DNA of 64,000 nt from Xanthomonas hortorum (GTDB lineage Bacteria > Pseudomonadota > Gammaproteobacteria > Xanthomonadales > Xanthomonadaceae): contig NZ_CP101417.1 in assembly GCF_024339125.1 (NCBI RefSeq), positions 4,413,001 through 4,477,000 on the forward strand, read 5' to 3'. Position 1 is the stretch's first letter, and each line of letters opens with the position of its first letter. Made by a program: the position numbers and the translations under genes. Shown here in pieces: positions 53,330-61,562 of the stretch. Below the pieces are notes generated by a model. That model had not been told where the DNA came from. It made no database searches and saw only the letters and a program-made list of their open reading frames with translations.

Positions 53330-54585
53330 ACCCCTCGCATGGCATTTCCGCTGCAGCGTTGAGTCGCGGCAGCGTTCGGCGATGGGCTGCGTTCTGCATC
53401 CTGGCGTTGTTGGCATTGCTGATCGCGCCGGTGGCAGCCGCTCAGGCGCCCGTCGAAACGACCGGGCCGGCACCGCGCGTTGGCGTGGTCACCATGCAGC
53501 CCGGCGAAGTGTTTTTCGAACGCTTCGGCCACGATGCCATCGTGGTGGTCGACCCGGTCACCCAGCAGGCCACCTCGTACAACTTCGGCTTTTTCGACCC
53601 GAGCGAGCCGGACTTCGTGCCGCGTTTTACCCGCGGCGAGATGATGTATTACCTGGTGGCGTTGCCGCTGGAGGAAGACCTGTCGCAATACCGTAACGTC
53701 GGCCGCGGCGTCAGTATCCAGTGGCTGGATCTGCCGCCGGAACAGGCGCGCGCACTGGCCCACGGGCTGGCCGTGCGCAGCCAGCCCGAGAACGCGCGCT
53801 ATCACTACGATTATTTCGTGGCCAACTGCGCCACGATGGTTCGCGACACGCTGGACCGTGCAATGGGCGGCGCGCTGAAATCGCAGCTGGCCGGTCGTTC
53901 GCGCGGCAACACTTTCCGCAGCGAAGCGGTGCGGCTGGCTTCCCCTGCCCCGTGGATGTGGCTGGGCTTCGACCTGGGCCTGGGGCCGTACGCAGATCGC
54001 CCGCTATCGCGCTGGGAAGAAGCCTTCGTGCCGATGCGTCTGGCCGATAGCCTGACCCAGGTGCACAACAGCGCCGGCCGCCCGTTGGTCCAATCCACCC
54101 AGGTGTTGCTGCCGCATCGCATTGCACCGGAGCCGGACGAACAGCAACGGCATTGGTGGCCGTGGCTGCTGACGGGTCTGATCGTGGCTGCCGGCGTACT
54201 GGCACTCGGTCGCAGGCAGCGCCTGCTAGCCGCGCTTGCGCTGCCGTATTGGCTGCTGTGTGCGATCGGCGGCGGGCTGCTGGTGTATCTATGGGGCTTC
54301 ACCGCGCATCAATCGGCCTGGGCCAACCGCAACCTGCTGCTGGTCAACCCGCTGTGCGCGCTGCTGCTGATCGGTGGCATCGCAGTGCTGCGCGGGCGCC
54401 GGCCCGGACGCTGGTTCGACGTGCTGCGCTGGGTGGTCGCCGCCGCGGCATTGTTGGCCTTGCTGATTCATTGGCTCTCGTTCCAGGCGCAGGACAACCT
54501 GCAATGGGTGTTGCTGCTGTTGCCGATCCACGCTGCGCTCGCGATCGCCCTACGGCGACGTGACTTGTCCATCCGCACGCGCTGA
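53326..54585 (+). CDS. DUF4105 membrane protein
   Basis: The 419-residue protein has an N-terminal signal or anchor (AAFCILALLALLIAPVAAA), a DUF4105 domain (about 45-240; FFERFGHDAIVVVDPVTQQATSYNFGFFD, RYHYDYFVANCATMVRDTLD) and four or five C-terminal membrane helices (about 280-410). The His and Cys of the DUF4105 region resemble a papain/NlpC-like or phospholipase layout, but activity is unproven. The only in-frame start near corC is a TTG that overlaps its stop (TTGA), which implies translational coupling. In many relatives lnt occupies this place in the operon. Confidence 0.85.
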   Translation: MNPSHGISAAALSRGSVRRWAAFCILALLALLIAPVAAAQAPVETTGPAPRVGVVTMQPGEVFFERFGHDAIVVVDPVTQQATSYNFGFFDPSEPDFVPRFTRGEMMYYLVALPLEEDLSQYRNVGRGVSIQWLDLPPEQARALAHGLAVRSQPENARYHYDYFVANCATMVRDTLDRAMGGALKSQLAGRSRGNTFRSEAVRLASPAPWMWLGFDLGLGPYADRPLSRWEEAFVPMRLADSLTQVHNSAGRPLVQSTQVLLPHRIAPEPDEQQRHWWPWLLTGLIVAAGVLALGRRQRLLAALALPYWLLCAIGGGLLVYLWGFTAHQSAWANRNLLLVNPLCALLLIGGIAVLRGRRPGRWFDVLRWVVAAAALLALLIHWLSFQAQDNLQWVLLLLPIHAALAIALRRRDLSIRTR

Positions 54586-54599
54586 TCCAGGATGCGCCC

Positions 54600-55601
54600 A
54601 TGAACCATCACGGTCGCCATCCGGACAACCCGTCCTGCGTCATCACCTGCGCCTATTACGACGGCGATGCCGAACGCCACGACATCAGCCTGGAGCAGAT
54701 CAGCGACGTGCTGCAGCGCCCGGATGGCTTCGTTTGGGTCGGTCTGTACGAGCCGCAGGAATCAGTGCTGCACAAGCTGCAGGACGAGTTCGGCCTGCAC
54801 GATCTGGCCATCGAAGATGCGCTCAAGGCGCACCAACGGCCCAAGGCCGAGAGCTACGGCAATTCGCTGTTCGTGGTGGTCAATACTGCCCAGCTGGTCA
54901 ACGAGCGCATCCGCTATGGCGAGACGCACGCGTTTCTCGGCACACGCTTCTTGTTGACCGTTCGGCATGGTGCCTCGCTGTCGTATACGCCGGTGCGGCA
55001 CCGGGTCGAACGCGAACCGGCGATGCTGCGCATGGGCGCCTCGTTCTGCCTGTACGGCGTGCTCGACTTCGTGGTCGACAACTATCTGCCGATCATGGAC
55101 GAGTTTCGCGACACGCTGGAAGGCCTGGAAAAAGACATCTTTGCCGACAACTACAAGCGCGAAACCGTGGTGCGCCTTTACGAACTCAAGCGCGAACTCA
55201 ACAAGATGCGGCTGGTGGTGGCGCCGCTGCAGGACGTGCTCTCGCACCTGAAGCGCAACCCGGGCTCACTGATCCACGAAGAAGTCGGCATCTACCTGCG
55301 CGACGTGCTCGATCACGCCGTGCGCATCAACGACGCCATCGACACCTTGCGCGAAATGCTGGGCACTGCGCTGAGCGTGAACCTGTCAATGGTGACCCTT
55401 GCGCAGGGCGAGACCGTCAAACGCTTAGGCGCATGGGCTGCATTGCTGGCCGCCCCGACACTGATCACCAGTTGGTACGGCATGAATTTCACCCACATGC
55501 CCGAACTGGACAAACGCTACGCGTACCCGCTGCTGGTAGCCGGTGTGGTTGGCTCGTGCCTGGTGCTGTATCGCCTGTTCAAGCGCGCGCGGTGGCTGTG
55601 A
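54600..55601 (+). CDS. corA: CorA-family magnesium/cobalt transport protein
   Basis: The 333-residue protein has the large cytosolic N-terminal funnel domain (about 1-270) and two C-terminal membrane helices. The first ends in the selectivity signature GMN (YGMNFTHMPELDKRYAYPLL near residue 298). It should form a homopentameric channel that brings in Mg2+. It starts 15 bp after the DUF4105 stop and is the last gene of the run. Its presence beside corC fits a Mg2+ homeostasis theme. Confidence 0.95.
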   Translation: MNHHGRHPDNPSCVITCAYYDGDAERHDISLEQISDVLQRPDGFVWVGLYEPQESVLHKLQDEFGLHDLAIEDALKAHQRPKAESYGNSLFVVVNTAQLVNERIRYGETHAFLGTRFLLTVRHGASLSYTPVRHRVEREPAMLRMGASFCLYGVLDFVVDNYLPIMDEFRDTLEGLEKDIFADNYKRETVVRLYELKRELNKMRLVVAPLQDVLSHLKRNPGSLIHEEVGIYLRDVLDHAVRINDAIDTLREMLGTALSVNLSMVTLAQGETVKRLGAWAALLAAPTLITSWYGMNFTHMPELDKRYAYPLLVAGVVGSCLVLYRLFKRARWL

Positions 55602-55696
55602 GGCCGCTTTGCGGCCGGGATTCGGGAGTTGGGATTCGGGGTTGGTTAGAGCCGCATCGTTGACCGCTGGTTTTTAGCTGGTGTTTTATGCCTTAC

Positions 55697-55724
55697 GTCT
55701 AGCGTCTAGCGTCTAGCGTCTAGC
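55697..55724. repeat. tandem repeat of 7-bp unit GTCTAGC (4 copies)
   Basis: Four perfect head-to-tail copies of GTCTAGC lie about 95 bp after corA and decay into GTGTAAT. It is non-coding. Seven-base units are prone to slipped-strand length change. Confidence 0.93.
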
Positions 55725-55746
55725 GTGTAATTATTTGCTCTGTCGC

Positions 55747-55816
55747 TTCTAACGGTTGGCTTCTAACGGTTGGCTTCTAGCGGTTGGCTTCTAGCGGTTG
55801 GCTTCCAGCGGTTGGC
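55747..55816. repeat. tandem repeat of 14-bp unit TTCTARCGGTTGGC (5 copies)
   Basis: Five adjacent copies differ only at one or two positions (TTCTAACGGTTGGC twice, TTCTAGCGGTTGGC twice, TTCCAGCGGTTGGC once) and are followed by a partial copy. It is non-coding and likely variable between strains. Confidence 0.93.
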
Positions 55817-55839
55817 TGTTGGCTTCCCCTCGCCCTAGA

Positions 55840-56165
55840 GCGAGCCGAGCACCGCAGCCACTCGTGGCCGAAGAGGCGCCCTGTCTGAGCGCAGCGAGTT
55901 TGGGCGCCGTGCCGCGCGTGGCGAGGAGCGCAGGGCACCGGTGCGGCTCCATCGCACCGGATCGCGTCGGGCGACATGGTTTTGGTTACTTTTGCCGAAA
56001 CAAAAGTGACCCGCGCCGCAAGGCGCGGAAGCTTTGGCTTTGGCCTTGGCTTTGCCTCAAGCCCCTGCTTCCGCATTTGCTTGTTTAAGCAACCATCAAC
56101 TACGGCGTGTAACCCGTACCCTCATCCGCCCTTCGGGCACCTTCTCCCGACGGGAGAAGGGAAGT
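55840..56165. repeat. composite intergenic repeat with several hairpins
   Basis: The rest of the 640-bp gap after corA holds a chain of inverted repeats. GGTTACTTTTG/CAAAAGTGACC lies at 55984-56011. A CCGCGCC/GGCGCGG stem with a GCAA tetraloop is at 56011-56028. A short GCCC/GGGC stem near 56128-56138 is followed by CTTCTCCCG/CGGGAGAAG at 56141-56159. From memory, similar strings are frequent between genes in xanthomonads. I see no gene. Confidence 0.7.
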
Positions 56166-56241
56166 GCATCGCTTGTACAAATCCTGATTGTGCGATCCGG
56201 GATTGTGCGAATTGCCAATCCCGACTCACCAATCCCAGCAA

Positions 56242-57606
56242 TCAAGCCACATAGATCGTCTTGATATTCATGAACTCATGAATGCCATGCTCGGCCAGCT
56301 CGCGCCCGAAACCGGAGCGCTTGATCCCACCGAATGGCAAACGCACATCACTCTTGACCACTGAATTGACGAACGCCGCACCGCATTGCAACTGCTGCGC
56401 CACGCGCTCGCCACGTTTGGCATCTGCCGTCCACACGCTGCCGCCCAGTCCGAAGGTGGTGTCGTTGGCCACACGCACCGCTTCTGCTTCGTCGGCCACG
56501 CGGATCACCGAGGCGACCGGGCCGAACAACTCTTCCTCGTAAGCCGGCATGCCCGGGGCAACACGGTCGAGAATGGTGGCGGGATAGCCTGCATGCGAGC
56601 CAGCCACAGGCTCGCCACCGAGCAGCACCTTTGCGCCCTTCTCCACGCTGGCCTGCACCTGCTTGTGCAACTCGTCGCGCAGGTCGGCGCGTGCCATCGG
56701 CGCGAGCGTGGTGGTTTCCTGCTGCGGGTCGCCGAGCACGCGCTTGGACGCGGCAGCGACAAAGCGTTCGATGAACTGATCGGCAATCGCATCCACCACG
56801 ATGAAGCGCTTGGCGGCGATGCAGGTCTGCCCGCTGTTGTCGAAACGCGACTGCACGGCAGACGTGACGGTGTGCTCCAGATCGGCGTCTTCCAGCACCA
56901 CGAAGGCATCGCTGCCGCCGAGTTCCATCACGCACTTCTTCAACTGGTCGCCCGCGTTTGCGGCCAGCGACCGGCCCGCACGCTCGCTGCCGGTGAGCGT
57001 CACTGCGGCGATGCGATCGTCGCGCAACACATCGGCAGCCTGGTCGTTATCGATGTGCAGCACGTCGAACACGCCGGGCGGAATGCCGGCAGCATCGAGC
57101 ACTTCCTTCATCGCATCGGCGCAACGCGGCACATTGCTGGCGTGCTTGAGCAACGCGACGTTGCCGGCCATCAGGCCCGGTGCGAGAAAGCGAAACGCCT
57201 GCCACAACGGGAAATTCCACGGCATCACCGCAAAGACGCAGCCCAGTGGTTCGTAACGCACGTAGCTGGATTGCGCTTCGGTCGGGATGTCGCGCGGTGC
57301 CAGATACTCGGCCGCGTGATCTGCGTAGTACGCGCAACCCTGCGCGCACTTGTCGACCTCGGCCAGCGCTTCATGGCGCAACTTGCCCATCTCGGCAGTC
57401 ATGATGCGCTGCAGATCCTCGCGCCGCCTGGTCAACTCTTCGCCGACCCTGCGCAGCAATGCGCCGCGCTCGGCCAGCGGCAACGCCGCCCAAGCGGGAA
57501 ACGCCTTGGCGGCAGCGGCCAGACGCGCCTCGATGGCGGCGGCATCCAGGGTTTGCTGGGTGTGCTCGACCTGGCCATTGGCCGGGTTGACGGTGTCGTA
57601 GGACAT
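56242..57606 (-). CDS. NAD(P)-dependent succinate-semialdehyde dehydrogenase-type aldehyde dehydrogenase
   Basis: The 454-residue ALDH has the catalytic Cys in NSGQTCIAAKRF near residue 260, the general base Glu in VMELGGSDAFVV near 226, the cofactor motif LTGSERAGRSLAA, and the MPWNFPLWQ substrate-channel block. The short N-terminus (MSYDTVNPANGQVEH) and overall length match the YneI/Sad-like succinate-semialdehyde dehydrogenases, which feed 4-aminobutyrate breakdown into the TCA cycle. The exact substrate is inferred. The ATG at 57606 has a good AGGAGA site. No gabT is adjacent, but a polyamine importer lies 1 kb downstream, and polyamines can be broken down through succinate semialdehyde. 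Confidence 0.88.
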   Translation of the reverse strand: MSYDTVNPANGQVEHTQQTLDAAAIEARLAAAAKAFPAWAALPLAERGALLRRVGEELTRRREDLQRIMTAEMGKLRHEALAEVDKCAQGCAYYADHAAEYLAPRDIPTEAQSSYVRYEPLGCVFAVMPWNFPLWQAFRFLAPGLMAGNVALLKHASNVPRCADAMKEVLDAAGIPPGVFDVLHIDNDQAADVLRDDRIAAVTLTGSERAGRSLAANAGDQLKKCVMELGGSDAFVVLEDADLEHTVTSAVQSRFDNSGQTCIAAKRFIVVDAIADQFIERFVAAASKRVLGDPQQETTTLAPMARADLRDELHKQVQASVEKGAKVLLGGEPVAGSHAGYPATILDRVAPGMPAYEEELFGPVASVIRVADEAEAVRVANDTTFGLGGSVWTADAKRGERVAQQLQCGAAFVNSVVKSDVRLPFGGIKRSGFGRELAEHGIHEFMNIKTIYVA

Positions 57607-57887
57607 GACGGTCTCCTGTAGCAAGGCGGCCATGCTAGTCGCCGGGAAGTTGCAGCCGCGTCACAACCATCTGAAATCGGTGCAACGCTGTGTTTGCCGG
57701 CACCGCGACGGAATGCCGCAGCGCGATCACATGGCGCTTGCGACCACCAACATGACCGCCCGGAAGCGCCTACCCGAAACAGACTGTCGCCAGTGCCCAA
57801 CTTTACTTTGCGCAATGGCATGACAGGGCCAGAAATGCTCTAGCATTCCGGCTCTGATCAGAATCGATCACTCACGGAAGAACCTCG

Positions 57888-58304
57888 ATGCGTTTGTTCT
57901 TTTGCACTGCGTTGGCGATCGTCGTAAGCGCATCCCTGCCCGGTTGCGCGTTCATCCAGGACGTGATGCGCGGACCACGCCCCAGCGCGAACGGATTCGT
58001 GACCGTGACTTGCACCAACAACCTGCCCAACCCTGCCCAGCCATGCGAGGAGGAGGCGCTGCGGGCCTGCTCGGACACCGCCATCCGCCAGTTCGTGACC
58101 GCCAGTTCCTTGCCGAACATGGTCACGATCTATCCGAGCAAGCAAAAACGCAAAGACGACAAACGCGACGGCAAAAGCAACCGCGATGATCGGTCCGCCG
58201 AGCCCAGAACCGAGCAGCAGGGCTACAAGATCAGCGCCGAGTACCAGTGCTTTTTGACCAAACCACAGCCATGGGATAGCGGCTATACGCCTCCGGCAAA
58301 GTAA
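57888..58304 (+). CDS. small lipoprotein of unknown function
   Basis: The 138-residue product starts at an ATG with a clear lipoprotein signal (FFCTALAIVVSASLPGC, Cys20). The mature part has four Cys (VTCTNN, QPCEEE, RACSDT, YQCFLT), an extremely basic and acidic stretch near 85-110 (KQKRKDDKRDGKSNRDD) and an aromatic C-terminus. No family is recognised. It is preceded by AAGAAC and lies divergent from the dehydrogenase, 281 bp away. Its polar middle suggests an exposed, flexible segment. Confidence 0.75.
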   Translation: MRLFFCTALAIVVSASLPGCAFIQDVMRGPRPSANGFVTVTCTNNLPNPAQPCEEEALRACSDTAIRQFVTASSLPNMVTIYPSKQKRKDDKRDGKSNRDDRSAEPRTEQQGYKISAEYQCFLTKPQPWDSGYTPPAK

Positions 58305-58449
58305 ATGCAGCTAACCAGACGACTGCGCAACATCAAAGCACGAGGCAGGCGCCTGCAAACTGCATGTACTACGCGTGCAATGCAGTGATGAGCGCGTCGT
58401 CCGCGCATATCTGACCACTGCCCGCTCGCGCTCCAATACCGGCACGCGC

Positions 58450-59298
58450 TCAGAGAGCGGATTGCAATGCCAATTGCGCATCGCGCTGGCGGCGCTTTTC
58501 GCTGCGTGCCAGCAGCCACCAACCGATCACCGCGGCGATCGACACCGCCAGCACCATCACCGTCGCGAGCGCATTGATCTTGGGGCTGATGCCCAGCCGC
58601 ACCGAGGCGAATACCTTGATCGGCAGCGTGGTGGAATTGGGCCCGGCCAGAAAACTGGCGATCACCACATCGTCCAGCGATAGCGTAAAGGCGAGCAGCC
58701 AGCCCGAGGCCAATGCGGGGGCGATGATCGGCAAGGTGATCAGGAAGAACACCTTCAGCGGTGTCGCACCGAGATCCATCGCCGCTTCTTCCAGCGAGCG
58801 ATCCAGTTCCTGCAGGCGCGAGGAAATCACCACCGTGACGAACGAGACGGTGAAGGTGACATGCGCCACCCAGATCGCGACCGCCCCGCGCGGTGCGATA
58901 CCGAGCACCCCGCCCATCGACACCAGCAACAGCAGGATCGACAAGCCGATGATCACTTCCGGCATCACCAAGGGCGCGGTAATCAACGCACCGAACAAGG
59001 TTTTGCCGGGAAAGCGCCGCATGCGCACCATTGCCATCGCCGCCATGGTGCCCAGCACTGTCGATGCACACGCGGTCCAGAATGCCACTTCCAGGCTGAC
59101 CCAGGCCGCGTCCAGCAACTGCCGGTCGCGCAGTAATTCGCCATACCAGCGCGTGGAAAAACCGCCCCACACGGTGGCCAGGCGCGAGGCGTTGAACGAG
59201 TACACCATCAGCAACAGGATCGGCAGGTACAGAAAGCCGAAACCCAGCGCGAGCACGCTGCCGCCCAGCACGCGTCCGCTGCGAGAGGCGCGCATCAT
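58450..59298 (-). CDS. potI: spermidine/putrescine ABC transporter permease PotI
   Basis: The 282-residue permease has six membrane helices and the EAA loop (EEAAMDLGATPLKVFFLITLPIIAPAL near residue 175). The order potG-potH-potI and the length match the PotFGHI putrescine system. The start is the ATG at 59298 that overlaps the potH stop (ATGA); a second ATG follows at once. An in-frame extension upstream is antisense shadow within potH. Confidence 0.92.
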   Translation of the reverse strand: MMRASRSGRVLGGSVLALGFGFLYLPILLLMVYSFNASRLATVWGGFSTRWYGELLRDRQLLDAAWVSLEVAFWTACASTVLGTMAAMAMVRMRRFPGKTLFGALITAPLVMPEVIIGLSILLLLVSMGGVLGIAPRGAVAIWVAHVTFTVSFVTVVISSRLQELDRSLEEAAMDLGATPLKVFFLITLPIIAPALASGWLLAFTLSLDDVVIASFLAGPNSTTLPIKVFASVRLGISPKINALATVMVLAVSIAAVIGWWLLARSEKRRQRDAQLALQSAL

Positions 59299-60338
59299 GT
59301 GAGCCGCCCTTCCAGCTCGCGCTGTTGATAACGGTGGAAGATCACGATCGGCACCAGCAACAACAACAACATCACCGTGGCTACTGCAGCGGCCACCGGC
59401 CAGTCGCGATTGTTGAAGAACTCGCCCCACAGCACGCGGCCGATCATCAAGGTGTTGGGGCCGCCCAGCATTTCCGGAATGACGAACTCGCCCACTGCCG
59501 GAATCATCACCAGCATGCAGCCGGCCACGATGCCGTTGCGCGACAGCGGCAAGGTGATGCGCACAAACGCCTGCCACGGCCGCGCGCCCAGATCGTAGGC
59601 CGCCTCAAGCAAACGCTGATCGTGCTTGACCAGATTGGCGTACAGCGGCAACACCATGAAGGGCAGATAGCAGTAGACGATGCCGATGTAGGCGGCGATC
59701 GGGGTGTACAGCAGGTGCAACGGCTGCCGGATCACGCCCAGTGCCAGCAGCGCCTGATTGAGCAATCCGTTGCCATCGAGAATGCCGATCCAGGCGTACA
59801 CGCGGATCAGGAACGAGGTCCACGACGGCAGCACCACCAGCATCATCGCCACGTTGCGCGTGGCCAGCGGCAGACGTGCGATCACGTAGGCCATCGGGTA
59901 GCCGATCAGCAGCGCAAGCGCAGTGGAGATCGCTGCGATCTTGATCGAACTCGCATACGCCGCCACGTATTGGCTGTCGCGCAACAATGCCAGATAGTTG
60001 CCCAGATGCAGCTTGATGCTCACCGCGCCATCGGCAGCCACGGCGAACAATGGCGTGTACGGCGGCATTGCGGTGGCGTGCTCGGCGAAGGAGATCTTCA
60101 GCACGATCAGGAACGGAATCGCAAAGAACAGCAGCAGCCACAGATACGGTGCGGCGATCACGCCCCAGCGTGCGCCCGGCAGTGCATGGCGAAGAGTGGC
60201 CAGCAAAACGTAGCGAGCAGTCGCCAGGGGGGCGCGGACGGCGCGCAGGAACCGCAGTGTACGAGTGGTACATGAGGATTCCGAGCACCGGCCGCGCGCC
60301 CCTGGCGGCTGCGCAGTAGTTTTGCTGGCCGCTCTCAT
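59295..60338 (-). CDS. potH: spermidine/putrescine ABC transporter permease PotH with repeat-derived N-terminus
   Basis: The 347-residue permease has six membrane helices (the first at VIAAPYLWLLLFFAIPFLIVL, about 60-80) and the EAA motif (EAAYDLGARPWQAFVRITLPLSR near 255). The ATG at 60338 overlaps the potG stop (ATGA). Residues ~2-49, before the first helix, are encoded almost exactly by the MITE-like repeat at 60193-60335 and are rich in Arg, Ser, Thr and Ala. There is no other in-frame ATG before the first helix, so the repeat appears to be translated as the cytoplasmic tail. Function in putrescine uptake is by family. Confidence 0.9.
   Translation of the reverse strand: MRAASKTTAQPPGARGRCSESSCTTRTLRFLRAVRAPLATARYVLLATLRHALPGARWGVIAAPYLWLLLFFAIPFLIVLKISFAEHATAMPPYTPLFAVAADGAVSIKLHLGNYLALLRDSQYVAAYASSIKIAAISTALALLIGYPMAYVIARLPLATRNVAMMLVVLPSWTSFLIRVYAWIGILDGNGLLNQALLALGVIRQPLHLLYTPIAAYIGIVYCYLPFMVLPLYANLVKHDQRLLEAAYDLGARPWQAFVRITLPLSRNGIVAGCMLVMIPAVGEFVIPEMLGGPNTLMIGRVLWGEFFNNRDWPVAAAVATVMLLLLLVPIVIFHRYQQRELEGRLT
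60193..60335. mobile_element. MITE-like repeat with terminal inverted repeats, copy 2 (inside potH)
   Basis: The 143-bp element is bounded by 17-bp inverted ends with one mismatch (AGAGTGGCCAGCAAAAC at 60193-60209 and GTTTTGCTGGCCGCTCT at 60319-60335). The interior matches copy 1 at 30391-30526 in reverse orientation. It has no transposase and no obvious target duplication. It lies between the start codon and the first membrane helix of potH, and the frame through it is open. Confidence 0.8.
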
Positions 60339-61453
60339 GCGGTCAGCACCACGCCATCGTCCTCGCCCCAGCCCACCCACACCGCGTCGCCCCAGGTCAG
60401 CGCTTCGCTGGCCCAACGCTGGCGGTTGGCGAAGTGGGCCATCAACTTGAAGCCGCTCGGCAGGCGCACGTGATACACCGAATGGCTGCCGAAATAGGCG
60501 ATGTCTTCGATCACCCCGTGCGCCTTGTTGCAGGTCTGCGCGGGTTCGTTCTTGCCGATGGCGAGTTTTTCGGGACGTAGCGCGAACGCCACCGCCTGTC
60601 CTGCGAACCCGGTGATGCCATGCCCGATGTGGATGGGTGCAGCGAATGCCGATGTTTTCAAACTGACGTAATCCGGCTCGTCTTCGACGATGACCGCGTC
60701 GATCAGATTGACCGAGCCAATGAATTCGGCAGCGAAGCGGTTGGCCGGTTGTTCGTAGATCTCGTCGGGGGTGCCGACCTGCTGGATCCAGCCCTTGTCC
60801 ATCAGCGCGATGCGGGTGGCCATGGTCATGGCCTCTTCCTGATCGTGGGTGACCATGACGCAGGTGACGCCGGAGGTTTCGATGATGTTGACCAGTTCCA
60901 GCTGCATCTGCGAGCGCAGCTTCTTGTCCAGCGCGCCCATCGGTTCGTCCAGCAACAGCAGCTTGGGCCGCTTGGCCAGCGAGCGCGCCAACGCCACGCG
61001 TTGCTGCTGCCCGCCGGATAATTGATGCGGTTTGCGCTTGGCCAAGCTGCCGAGCTGCACCAGCTCCAGCATCTCGCCGACACGTGCGGCGATGGCGGAT
61101 CTGGACAAGGCTTCCTGCTTCAATCCGAATGCGATGTTCTGCTCAACGCTCATGTGCGGAAACAGCGCATACGACTGGAACATCATGTTGATCGGGCGCT
61201 CGTACGGCGGCAACGCGTCGATGGGCTGGCCATCGAGCACGATGCGCCCCTTGGTCGGCCGTTCGAAGCCGGCCAGGCAGCGCAGCAACGTGGACTTGCC
61301 GCTGCCCGAGCCGCCCAGCAGCGCAAAGATCTCGCCCTTGCGGATCTGCAGGCTGACATCGTCGACCGCGACGAAGCCGTCGAACTCCTTGCGGACCTCG
61401 CTGATGCTCAGATACGCGGTGTCGCCGGTGGAGAGCTGCTGGGTCAGTGCCAT
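60335..61453 (-). CDS. potG: spermidine/putrescine ABC transporter ATP-binding protein PotG
   Basis: The 372-residue ATPase has Walker A GGSGSGKST near residue 48, the ABC signature LSGGQQQR near 145, Walker B LLLLDEP near 168, the switch His in VTHDQEEA, and a C-terminal TOBE regulatory domain (about 290-370). With PotH and PotI it forms the membrane part of a polyamine importer. potF, the periplasmic binding protein, is not adjacent on either side. The ATG at 61453 (MALTQQLSTGD) is preferred; the frame is open to 61498. Confidence 0.93.
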   Translation of the reverse strand: MALTQQLSTGDTAYLSISEVRKEFDGFVAVDDVSLQIRKGEIFALLGGSGSGKSTLLRCLAGFERPTKGRIVLDGQPIDALPPYERPINMMFQSYALFPHMSVEQNIAFGLKQEALSRSAIAARVGEMLELVQLGSLAKRKPHQLSGGQQQRVALARSLAKRPKLLLLDEPMGALDKKLRSQMQLELVNIIETSGVTCVMVTHDQEEAMTMATRIALMDKGWIQQVGTPDEIYEQPANRFAAEFIGSVNLIDAVIVEDEPDYVSLKTSAFAAPIHIGHGITGFAGQAVAFALRPEKLAIGKNEPAQTCNKAHGVIEDIAYFGSHSVYHVRLPSGFKLMAHFANRQRWASEALTWGDAVWVGWGEDDGVVLTA

Positions 61454-61562
61454 GAAACCTCTCGATTGCGAAGGCGCGAGTGCCGCCACAGCGACCACTC
61501 ACCGCATCATGGCAAAACCCGCACGCGGCTGCAGCGCTTGCGCCCGCCGCATCAGAAATCGA

